Shown here: positions 7,265-15,230 of the stretch, one piece after another | How positions within the stretch are numbered: the first letter of the stretch is position 1 | How the letters are laid out: each line of letters starts with the position of its first letter | Assembly: GCA_022839105.1 (NCBI GenBank) | Contig: JALHDH010000092.1 | Span: forward strand, 1-25,202 | Direction: 5' to 3' | DNA from: a bacterium | Lineage (GTDB): Bacteria > Vulcanimicrobiota > Xenobia > Xenobiales > Xenobiaceae | Length of the DNA stretch: 25,202 nucleotides | Translations under genes and position numbers: made by a program | The notes under the pieces: model-generated | The model's input: the letters and a program-made list of their open reading frames with translations, nothing else | What the model was told of the DNA's origin: nothing | The model's database searches: none

Positions 7265-7888
7265 CTAGAGCATGTCATCGGTGCGCAGGAGATCCAGCAG
7301 GACCCGCGAGACGCGGTCCTGGGGCCTGATGCGGCTGGCCTTCTGGAATCCGACCCGCGCTTCTTCGAATTCGCCCGTCTTGTAGGACATCAACCCGTAG
7401 TTGAAGGCCGCTTCGAAGAAATCCGGATCGGCCCGCATGGCACGGGCGAACTCTTCGCGAGCGTCGGCGTAGAAGGCCTCCTGATCGGTCAGGGTCAGAC
7501 CCATGGTGAAGTGGGTCCGGGCCGCGGCCGGGTCCTTGACGGGCTGGGGGTCGACCTTGACGAAGAGTCCCAGGAGCTTCTCGAGAAGACCCGGCTTCTT
7601 CGGAGCGGTCCTGTCCAGGTGCGTCCGGGTGCTGATGTTGGCAGCAAAGCCCTTGGGGACGCGCACCTTGAAGTGGGGTTGCTGGTCATAATCTTCCCGC
7701 CTCTCCTTGTTGGAGAGGATCTGGTAGGCGGACGTGCACTGCTTCATCCGCTCCTGGGCGGCCACCGCGATCTCCTGGTTCAGGTCGGGGTGATAGAGCT
7801 TGGACAAGGTGCGGTAGGCCGTCTTGATCTGCTCAGGAGTCGAAATCGGCGGGATGCCCAGGGCAAGATAGGGGTCTCTGTCGGACAC
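7265..7888 (-). CDS. J-domain protein with TPR-like C-terminus
   Basis: 207 residues. The first 70 form a J domain: YLALGIPP, helix II KTAYRTLSKLYHPD with the HPD tripeptide at 33-35, and a helix ending in RREDYDQQ. This part should stimulate an Hsp70 ATPase. There is no Gly/Phe region or zinc domain, so it is not DnaJ itself. Residues about 125-195 (AREEFARAMRADPDFFEAAFNYGLMSYKTGEFEEAR) look like two TPR units, probably the client- or partner-binding part. The start is GTG 7888 with GGAG a few bases upstream. It lies 98 bases after the TPR gene and 54 before the deacetylase. The link to amino-sugar enzymes is positional only. Confidence 0.85.
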   Translation of the reverse strand: MSDRDPYLALGIPPISTPEQIKTAYRTLSKLYHPDLNQEIAVAAQERMKQCTSAYQILSNKERREDYDQQPHFKVRVPKGFAANISTRTHLDRTAPKKPGLLEKLLGLFVKVDPQPVKDPAAARTHFTMGLTLTDQEAFYADAREEFARAMRADPDFFEAAFNYGLMSYKTGEFEEARVGFQKASRIRPQDRVSRVLLDLLRTDDML

Positions 7889-7986
7889 AGCAAGGCTCCA
7901 AGGTGGAATCAGCCAGATGCTTCAACGTCTACGGAGACTGGCCTTCCGGGAATCAATGGCAGGAGGTCCGGATGATTCCGCCCCCT

Positions 7987-9003
7987 TCACCCCGAAGATC
8001 CGGGAAGATCCGGCGCAGAGATCTGCGCCTCCTCATCCTCCGGCGACGGATCCTGGTGGGATTCGCCCTCGCCATAGAGGATCCGCAGGACTTCTTCGGC
8101 GATTCCGGCTTCCCAGCGCAAGGTGATCCCCCACTCCTTGGAGTGGACCCGGCAGGCCTCCAGGAAGCGCTCCAATCGGGAGGCTCCCTCCTCGATCCTC
8201 TGTCCCCTCACCAGAAGAACTCCGGCCATGAAATCGTTGTAGACCCAATCATCCGGAAAGGCCTCCAGGGCTTCCAGCCGCGCAGCCAGGTCCGGGATGG
8301 GCAGGCCCAGCAGGCCCCGGAAGGTGGCGTCCAGGGCCCGATGGATGCCCGGCTCGGCCGGGCCGATCCCCTGCTCGAGAAGGGCCAGGGCCCCCGCGAC
8401 ATCGCCGGATCGGGCCCGGGCCCTCACCGCAGCCTCCGGGTTTCCGGTGGCCAGATAGCGTTCCTCGGCTTCCTGGTAGCGGCCCGCCGCCTCCAGGCTC
8501 AGCCCGAGGCTGTTCTCCAGGACTCCGACCAGAGCCGGGTCCAGATCCTTCTGCTTGAGGATCGTCTGGTACTCCTCGACCGCCTCATGGTAGTTCCCCT
8601 CATACCAATAGCTGAGGGCGACCTCCACCCAGAGCAGTTGAAAGGCATTCTCGGAAGGAGGCGTGACCTGCATGGCGGCATGGGCCAGAAGCCTGCGGCG
8701 CTCCGGGGTGAACTGCTGACAGAGGGGGACGTACAGGTCCGGCTCTTGAGTCCCCAGTTGCAGGGCCTTCTGGGCGGCTTCCCAGGCCTCGTCCGAAGCC
8801 CCCTGGTCCATGCGCGAATAACTGCGCATCAGCCAACCGTAGAAGTCCTGTGGCTCCTGCTCGGGTTGCGGATCCTGCCGGGGGGAGGCAGCAGGCTCCC
8901 TGGTTTCGGCCCCGGCCGAGCCCGTCGGTTCCGGATCTACCCCCCGGGCAGGCCCGGTCCGGGCCGTCTCCACCTCGGGAACCGATTCGGGCGCGTGGGT
9001 CAC
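7987..9003 (-). CDS. Tetratricopeptide-repeat-type protein
   Basis: 338 residues. The first 50 are low-complexity and rich in Pro, Glu and Ala, likely disordered. Residues about 52-300 are helical with TPR-like spacing, for example VALSYWYEGNYHEAVEEYQTI, GLSLEAAGRYQEAEERYL and ARARSGDVAGALALLEQG. The tail is acidic. There is no signal peptide and no membrane segment. It starts at GTG 9003 with a GGGG stretch nine bases upstream. It follows the hybrid histidine kinase by 41 bases and precedes the J-domain/TPR gene, so a scaffolding role near these proteins is possible but not shown. Confidence 0.75.
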   Translation of the reverse strand: MTHAPESVPEVETARTGPARGVDPEPTGSAGAETREPAASPRQDPQPEQEPQDFYGWLMRSYSRMDQGASDEAWEAAQKALQLGTQEPDLYVPLCQQFTPERRRLLAHAAMQVTPPSENAFQLLWVEVALSYWYEGNYHEAVEEYQTILKQKDLDPALVGVLENSLGLSLEAAGRYQEAEERYLATGNPEAAVRARARSGDVAGALALLEQGIGPAEPGIHRALDATFRGLLGLPIPDLAARLEALEAFPDDWVYNDFMAGVLLVRGQRIEEGASRLERFLEACRVHSKEWGITLRWEAGIAEEVLRILYGEGESHQDPSPEDEEAQISAPDLPGSSG

Positions 9004-9043
9004 GGAATGCTACCCCTTCCTGGAAATCCCCCCCGAAACCCGG

Positions 9044-10741
9044 TCAGCGCGGGGAGGTCTCGAAGGACCCTGCTTCGGCCTCGGCAACGGCGTTCCTGGA
9101 GACCTCGGGACCCGGATCCGCCCCCTGGCCGAGCAGGCCCCGGATCCGGGCCAGAAGCCCGGCCTTGCGGAAGGGCTTCTCGAGAAAGTCGACCACGGGG
9201 ATTCCCCTGAGATCCCCCAGGTTCTCGACCGAGAGCCCCGAGGTGAAGAGAACCGGGACTCCGGGATTCGAGACCTGCAGGCGTCGCGCCAGGTCCGGAC
9301 CGCTGCTCCCGGGCAGGCAGACATCGCACAAGACCAGGTCGATCCGGGTTTCCGGGTCACCCCCCAGATCCAGGGCCTCCCTGGCACTCCGAGCCTGGAG
9401 GACCCGATATCCCTGGCGGTCCAGGATCCTGGTCACCATCTCCCGGAAGGTCGGCTCGTCGTCGATCAGGAGCACGGTCGGGCGGGAGCCGGGCTTCGAC
9501 CGGCTCCGAAGCGGCTTCGGGCGGGCGAGCTCCCGGGCCACCGGGAGGTCCACATCAAAGCGGGTCCCCTGGCCCAGGAGGCTCTGGACCCGGATCTCGC
9601 CCCCCAACTGGCGAACCGTGCGGAAGACCTCAGAGAGCCCGAGACCGGACCCCTGTCTCTTGGTCGTGAAGAAGGGCTCGAAGATCCTCGCCTGCAGCTC
9701 CGGCGGGATGCCGCAACCGGTATCCTCGACGCTCAATCGGACGGACTCCCGGGGGGCCGCAGAGGAAGAGGAAGGCGATTCGGAGACCGGCAGGTATCGA
9801 GTTCGAAGCGTCAGGATCCCCCCGTCGGGCATGGCCTCCCGGGCGTTGACCACGAGGTTCAGGAGGATCTGCTCGAAGCGGGCCGGATCGATGCGCACCT
9901 TCAGGGGGCCCGGTCCGGCATCCAGACGCAGCGCGATGTCCATCCCCAGGAGTTGCTGGAGGATCCCCTCCATCTCGAGGAGCAGTTGCCCGAGGTCCAG
10001 GGAGCGGGGAACATCGCAACGTTCCCGACTGATCGACAACAACTGGCGGGTCAGGTCCCCGGCCCGCTCGATGGAGGCCAGGACCTCGCCCACCCCGAGG
10101 CGACGCGAATCCTCCTCGGAGAGGGATTCCCCGAGAGACTCCACCCAGCCGGAGACGACCGACATCAGGTTCTTGAGGTCATGGGCCACTCCGCCGGCAA
10201 GGCGGCCCAGGGCATCCATCTTCTGCGCATGGCGAAGCTGCTTTTCGAGGCTGCGCCACTCGGAAAGATCCTGAACCAGGAAATGGAATTCAAGACCCCC
10301 GACGGCTGGAGGGGACGGAGCCCAGGCGGTGAGCAGGACCGGGACATGGCTCCCATCCGGGCGGAGAAGAAGGACCTCCCGGCCGCTGAACTCCCTGCGC
10401 AGGGCCAGTTCCTTCCAGATGGCCCGGCGTTCCTCGGGACGGGCGAAGAGGCTCTCGGGCCGGAGCCGGAGGATCTCCGCCTGCGAGGCTCCGAGCATCG
10501 AACACAAGGCGGGATTGACCGCCAGGATCGCGCCACGACGAGCCCGCAGGACCCCATCCCGGCAGCGCTCGAGGAGTTCCCGGCCCAGGGCGCCCGGGTC
10601 GACTCCGTCCGGTGACGGAGGCTCCTGCCCCTCGACTCGGGACAGCGGGCCGGAGGACCCGCCCGAAGACCTTTGTGGCCGAACCGCGCGCTGAGGTCCA
10701 GACCACAACCTGACTTGAACTCCCGACGACGGATCAACCAT
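9044..10741 (-). CDS. Soluble hybrid histidine kinase (PAS-HisKA-HATPase-REC)
   Basis: 565 residues without membrane segments. After a disordered N-terminus (1-45) comes a PAS-type domain (about 50-165). HisKA follows, with the phosphoacceptor His187 in GGVAHDLKN. The ATPase domain shows an N-box (Asn295, Asn299), VEDTGCGIPP, FEPFFTTK and GSGLGLS. A C-terminal receiver (about 420-540) has Asp473 in LCDVCLPG and Lys522. The AHDLKN form of the H-box is typical of NtrB-like hybrid kinases. It should be a cytoplasmic sensor that can pass phosphate to its own receiver. It starts at ATG 10741 without a clear ribosome site and probably heads a long minus-strand operon reaching the phosphohexomutase gene at 4166. 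No DNA-binding partner lies directly beside it. Confidence 0.92.
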   Translation of the reverse strand: MVDPSSGVQVRLWSGPQRAVRPQRSSGGSSGPLSRVEGQEPPSPDGVDPGALGRELLERCRDGVLRARRGAILAVNPALCSMLGASQAEILRLRPESLFARPEERRAIWKELALRREFSGREVLLLRPDGSHVPVLLTAWAPSPPAVGGLEFHFLVQDLSEWRSLEKQLRHAQKMDALGRLAGGVAHDLKNLMSVVSGWVESLGESLSEEDSRRLGVGEVLASIERAGDLTRQLLSISRERCDVPRSLDLGQLLLEMEGILQQLLGMDIALRLDAGPGPLKVRIDPARFEQILLNLVVNAREAMPDGGILTLRTRYLPVSESPSSSSAAPRESVRLSVEDTGCGIPPELQARIFEPFFTTKRQGSGLGLSEVFRTVRQLGGEIRVQSLLGQGTRFDVDLPVARELARPKPLRSRSKPGSRPTVLLIDDEPTFREMVTRILDRQGYRVLQARSAREALDLGGDPETRIDLVLCDVCLPGSSGPDLARRLQVSNPGVPVLFTSGLSVENLGDLRGIPVVDFLEKPFRKAGLLARIRGLLGQGADPGPEVSRNAVAEAEAGSFETSPR

Positions 10742-10918
10742 GACGCGGATGAAAGCCCCCGAATGCCCCAGAACGATTCTCCTTCAGGCCCGACCCACGG
10801 AAAAGTCCTGGATCTGCCCCACCAGATTCAGGCTAGCGCAAAGACACCAGGAAGTCCGGACCGGCAAGTTAATTTCCCGACGAGGAGGGTCTTGAATCCG
10901 GCCGGGCCGGGTGGAGGG

Positions 10919-11575
10919 CTATTCGACGCGCAGGCTCTTGAGGAGCCTCAGGCGCGATTCGACCACCTTGGGGGTCATGTCGGCCGCACCATAGGGCGAC
11001 TTGACCAGGACGACCTCGGTGAAGCCGACCTGGACCATCGCCACGCCTTCCGCGAAGAGGGCCGCGATGTCCTGACTGCGGGTGTCCTGAGCCAGGTACT
11101 GCGTGACCTGGTCGGGCTTGGGCGAAGAGACCCGGAAACGCTCCTTGGGCGCGGACTCCTCCCGCGCGCCGCCGCGGCGCTGATCGATGATGGCCTGCTC
11201 CTCCTCGGTCAGCCGGGCCCGCCACGGGCGCAGGGTCTCGTCCTCCTGGACCTTGGCCTGGCTCCGAAGGCGGATCTCCTCGGCCAGACCCGCCCCGGGA
11301 CGGATATCCGCCGTGAAGCTGGAGCGATGCTCCATCCGGTAATGGATCGCCGAGGGCAGGGATGGGCCGCTGGGCAGGGCCTCGACCCAGATCCGATTCC
11401 CCCTCCAGACCCCCGTGACCGTGGCCTTCCCCAGGCCACCGGTGAGCTCGAACCTCTGCAGGTCCAGGCCCCGCTCCAATTCGAAGAGGTAGTTCTTCTT
11501 CATCTGGGTGGAATACCAGACGCTGGCTCCGGCGACTCCCAGCAGGACCGCCAGGATGGTCAGGTGCATTTCCAA
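10919..11575 (-). CDS. Unrecognised protein with N-terminal membrane anchor
   Basis: 218 residues. A single hydrophobic helix (about 4-20, LTILAVLLGVAGASVW) is followed by a polar domain with beta-rich text (GKATVTGVWRGNRIWVEALP) and then a charged helical half containing ARLTEEEQAIIDQRR. I do not recognise the family. I prefer TTG 11575 as start because GGAGG lies seven bases upstream; ATG 11569 is the alternative and shortens the product by two residues. It begins 11 bases after the M42 peptidase stop, so it is the last gene of the regulator-peptidase-unknown operon. The domain beyond the helix may be periplasmic, but the topology is not certain. Confidence 0.7.
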   Translation of the reverse strand: MEMHLTILAVLLGVAGASVWYSTQMKKNYLFELERGLDLQRFELTGGLGKATVTGVWRGNRIWVEALPSGPSLPSAIHYRMEHRSSFTADIRPGAGLAEEIRLRSQAKVQEDETLRPWRARLTEEEQAIIDQRRGGAREESAPKERFRVSSPKPDQVTQYLAQDTRSQDIAALFAEGVAMVQVGFTEVVLVKSPYGAADMTPKVVESRLRLLKSLRVE

Positions 11576-11586
11576 GATCGGACCTC

Positions 11587-12651
11587 CTAGAATTCCAGGG
11601 TCCAGCAGTCTTCCGCCCTGCAGGTGGCGATGAATCCGGCCAGCAGGGCCGCGGCGTGCTCGAGATCCGACAAGGCCAGCATCTCGCATGGGCTGTGCAT
11701 GTAGCGCAACGGGATGCCGACAAGCCCGGTGGCCACCCCGGCTCGGGAGACCTGCAGGGCCCGCGCGTCGGTCCCCGTCAGCCCGCCAGCGGTCTGGACC
11801 TGGAAGGGGATTTCCCGCTCGCGGGCCACCTCGACCAGCCTGCGGAAGACTCCCGGATGGATATTCGGCCCCCGGACCAGGATGGGCCCGGCCCCCAGGG
11901 CGATCTCCCCGACCTTGCGCTTGTCCACCTCGGGATAGTCGGAGGTGTGGCTGACGTCGATGGCGATCCCGATCACGGGGTCGACCCCGAAGGCCGCGGC
12001 CGTGGCCCCCCGGACGCCGATCTCCTCCTGGACGGCCGAGACCCCGTACACGGCCGCCGGGAACTGCTGGCCATGCAGCAGGCGCAAGGTTTCCGCCACG
12101 ACGAAGAGGCCGGCCCGATCATCGAAGGTCTTGGCGAAGGCCAGGCCGTTGCGGGCCGGAACGAAGCTGGCCTCCAGGGTGACGGGATCCCCGATGGACA
12201 CCAGCTCCCGGGCCTCGGCGCCGTCCCGGGCGCCGATATCCACCCAGACCTTGTGGAACTCGGACTTCTTCTTGCGCTCCTCGTCGTCCATCAGGTGGAT
12301 GGCCTTCTTGCCGAAGACCCCTGGAATCGGGCCCTGGGCAGTGTGGACCCGGACACGCTGGGCGACCAGGATCTCGACGTCCCAACCGCCCACCCGCTCG
12401 ACGAAGAGAAAGCCTCTCTCGTCGATATGCTTGACCACGAAGCCGATCTCGTCGGGATGGGCATCCAACAGGATGCGCGGCGAGCCGCCCGGGTTGCGGA
12501 TGGCCATCAGCGAACCCAGGCGATCGGTCTGGACCGAATCCACCCAGGGCTCGACCTCGCTCCGGAAGATCTCCTGGATTCCCTCTTCATACCCCGAGGT
12601 CCCGTGGGCCTCGACCATCCGCTTGAGAAACTGCAACCGGGCTTCTTCCAT
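11587..12651 (-). CDS. M42 family metallo-aminopeptidase
   Basis: 354 residues, normal for M42 (FrvX/TET-like) enzymes, which form large tetrahedral complexes and trim peptides from the N-terminus in the cytoplasm. The two-metal site is recognisable: His65 in DAHPDEIGF, the Asp177/Asp178 pair in KTFDDRAG, the Glu209-Glu210 pair in VQEEIGVRG, Asp232 in AIDVSHTSDYP and His319 in RYMHSP. GGLTGTDA precedes the last ligand, as expected. The usual AHxDExG reads AHPDEIG here. ATG 12651 follows the regulator stop by seven bases with GAGGT in between. An endoglucanase (CelM) name is often given to this family but is not supported here. Confidence 0.93.
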   Translation of the reverse strand: MEEARLQFLKRMVEAHGTSGYEEGIQEIFRSEVEPWVDSVQTDRLGSLMAIRNPGGSPRILLDAHPDEIGFVVKHIDERGFLFVERVGGWDVEILVAQRVRVHTAQGPIPGVFGKKAIHLMDDEERKKKSEFHKVWVDIGARDGAEARELVSIGDPVTLEASFVPARNGLAFAKTFDDRAGLFVVAETLRLLHGQQFPAAVYGVSAVQEEIGVRGATAAAFGVDPVIGIAIDVSHTSDYPEVDKRKVGEIALGAGPILVRGPNIHPGVFRRLVEVAREREIPFQVQTAGGLTGTDARALQVSRAGVATGLVGIPLRYMHSPCEMLALSDLEHAAALLAGFIATCRAEDCWTLEF

Positions 12652-12658
12652 GACGACC

Positions 12659-15024
12659 TCAACCTCTGATTTCCAGGAACAACTCGCTCATCTCGGGAGA
12701 AGGCGAGATGTTCAGGTCATCCTTCATGACCTGGGCGCATTGCTGATACTGCCGGGCCGCCAGTTCCGGCCGGCCTTGCGCGATGAAGGCGCGCATCAAG
12801 GCCAGGTGGGCCTCCTGATGGCACGGGTCCACCTTGAGGATCCTCCAGGCGCGCGCTGGTAGATGGCCCAGTCTCCGTAATAGCCCTCCATGAACTCGCC
12901 GGCGTAAAGGCTTTCGGCCTTCTGGAAGGCGGCGACCGCCTCCTCCATCCGGTCTTCGGCCTGGCGCGAACTCCCCAGCTCCGCCTGCCGCTCGAAGTCG
13001 CTGACATCCAGGAAGAACGAGCGGTCCGCGTTGAAGCGGTAGAAGCCCTTGCGAGCCAGCACCACCCGGTCCGCCTCTCCGGGAACCACGGCCTCGAGGG
13101 CCTTGCGCATATGGGAGAGCGCGGCGTACAGGCTCTGGCGCGCCTTCTCGGGGGGCGTCTCGGGCCAGAAGATGTCCATCAGGCGCTCGTCGGGAACGTC
13201 GCGACCCGAGTGCAGGGCCAGATAGGCGAAGAGATACTTCGACTTGCGGGTCTTCCAGTGCTTGTCCTCCACCTCACGCCCCCCGGCGAAGACCCGGAAC
13301 TTGCCGAAGGCGTAGAGCGAGAGGGGAGGCGCCTGGCTGTTGCCCTCCCGGGAGGCGAAGAGGCCCATGACCCGCTCGCGCAGGGTGACCTCGAGCTCTC
13401 CCAGGAAGGGAGAGACCGACTCGAATCCCAGCCCCTGGAGCAGCCTGGCGGGGGCCGAGGTCTCCCCCAGGCGTCCGGCGCAGCCCAACAGCAAGGGAAT
13501 GGCCAGGCTGCGTTCCTGACGCAGGATCTGCTGGCTTCCGTAGCACTCGATCTCCTGGGCCGCCTCGGCGAGAAGGGCATCGGCCTCCTCCTGCCGGCCG
13601 GCTCCGCACAGGATCCGGGCTTCATAGAGGCGGGCCCTCCCCGTCTCCAGGTGGCTCTCCCAGGCGGAAAAGATGTCCCGGGAGCGAGCCAGGTCCTCCA
13701 GCCCTCCGACCGGGTCCCCCTGGACCCCACGGACCAGGCCCCGGACGGCCAGGGCCCGGCCGCTCTGCATCGGGCTCCCCCCGGCAGTCGCCTCGAGGGC
13801 CCGCTCGGCCGCCGAAGCGGCGGGTTCCAGGCGCCCGCGATGGAACTCGGTCAGGGCCTGGCCGATCAGGGCCTCCGCCCGCAGGCTCCGGGCCGTCTCG
13901 GGGGCGGCATTGAGGACTTCGGCGTAGGCCTGGGCCGAGGTCTCGACGTCGCCGACGGCGAGGTAGGAAGCAGCCAGGCCCAACATCAACTGGGCCTGAC
14001 GCTCTCGCGAGAGGTTCTCCTCCCCGTCGTCCTCCTCCTCGGCGCCGGCCTCTTGGGCCCCTTCCCCCGCAAGAAGTTCCAGCATGACCCGGACCACCTG
14101 GGGGTCGAAGTGCGAGCCCGATTCCCTCTCCATGACCTTGCGGGCATCCGAGGGGCTCAGGCTCTGGCGATGAGGCCGCGGGCTGATCATCGCGTCGTAG
14201 GCCTCGGCGGCACAAAGAATCCTCGACTCCAGAGGGATCTCCTCTCCCCGAAGCCCCTGGGGATAGCCCGATCCGTCGAACCACTCGTGGTGGTGCAGGA
14301 TCACCCGGAAGACCTCGCGCAGGCTTCCCAGGGAGGTGAAGAGGATCTCGGACTTCTCGGCCGTGGCTTCCTGGAACCGGGCCCGATCCTCGGCCACCAG
14401 GGCCTCTGCCCGGCTGAGGAGGTCCTGCTTGCGGTCCAGGGTCCCGATATCGTGCAGGAAGGAAGCCAGCTCCAGGACCCCCTGGCGGTCCCGGGGCAGG
14501 CCCATGGTGCGCGCGATGCGACGGGCCAGCTCCGCCACCCGACGCGAGTGTCCTGCGAAGTGGGGGTCCTTCTCTTCGAGCGCCTCGGCCAGCAGGCGGA
14601 TGATCGTCGTGAAGTCGCGCCACTGCTGTTCCAGGCCCTGGGTGTAGCGACGCTGCAGGCGGAAGGACTCCAGGCTGCGACGGACGCTCTGGACGAATTG
14701 CCGGTCATCGAAGGGCTTCATCAGGTAGTCGTCGACGCCCAGCTTGATGGCCTGGATCGGCACGTCCGGACTGGCGTATCCGGTGATCACGATCGAGCGC
14801 GAATCGGGCTGATGCTGCTTGAGGTTGGACAGGGTCTCGATCCCATCCATCTCGGCCATGCGGACATCACAGACCACCAGATCGAAGTGGTCCTCGCAGG
14901 CCTTCTGGATCGCCTCCTTGCCGGAGGCAGCGGTGGTGACCTCATAGCCCTCGTCCAGGAGAAGGATCTCCAGGGCTCCGAGCATGAGGGGGTCGTCTTC
15001 GACGACGAGAATCTTCTCGGGCAA
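12659..15024 (-). CDS. Receiver-HD-GYP-SARP regulator, frameshifted near 12850
   Basis: The start is TTG 15024, with GGAGG nine bases upstream. Domains in order: receiver (1-120; Asp53, Lys103); HD-GYP (about 140-310; HD at 191-192, HHHE at 244-247, GSGYP at 251-255), which hydrolyses c-di-GMP in active members; a long helical TPR-like part (about 340-540); a winged-helix SARP/OmpR-type DNA-binding domain (about 565-660, LYAFGKFRVFAGG and HMRKALE); and a BTAD helical domain. The first frame leaves protein-like text after GDWAIYQRA and stops at 12796. The rest of BTAD (WRILKVDPCHQEAHLALMR ... to stop 12659) is in another frame. About 30 residues normally lying between these parts are missing, so this is a small deletion plus frameshift at GCGCGCG 12850-12856, real or from assembly. 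Confidence 0.82.
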
Positions 15025-15063
15025 AAGGATGGACCTCCTCCAGGCGTGGTCCTCACCACCGAA

Positions 15064-15085
15064 CCGTCGCGGCCCGCGCCGACGG
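15064..15085. repeat. Inverted repeat in the divergent promoter region
   Basis: CCGTCG at 15064-15069 and CGACGG at 15080-15085 form a perfect six-base palindrome with a ten-base GC-rich spacer. It lies between the divergent regulator gene (start 15024) and xseA. It could be an operator or a hairpin in the leader RNA. In DNA this GC-rich a palindrome of this size can also arise by chance. I see no convincing -10/-35 pair in this 206-base spacer. Confidence 0.25.
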
Positions 15086-15230
15086 CGATCCGGCCTCGGA
15101 TCCAGAGCCGCCCCCCCCGGCTACCCGGGCCCTCCCCCGAACGGCCGGGGATCCTTCCCCCGTGGACGGAGCGAATCCTTCAAGAGGCCCCGGCGAAGGA
15201 GGCATCCTGGTCGGCCTGGAAGCCCCCCGG

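Noticed and set aside
10742..10918. Promoter (including a sigma-54 type) for the NtrB-like hybrid kinase
   Set aside because: GG and GC pairs near TGGTGTCTTTGC do not have the required ten-base spacing, and no sigma-70 pair at proper distance was found in this 177-base gap.
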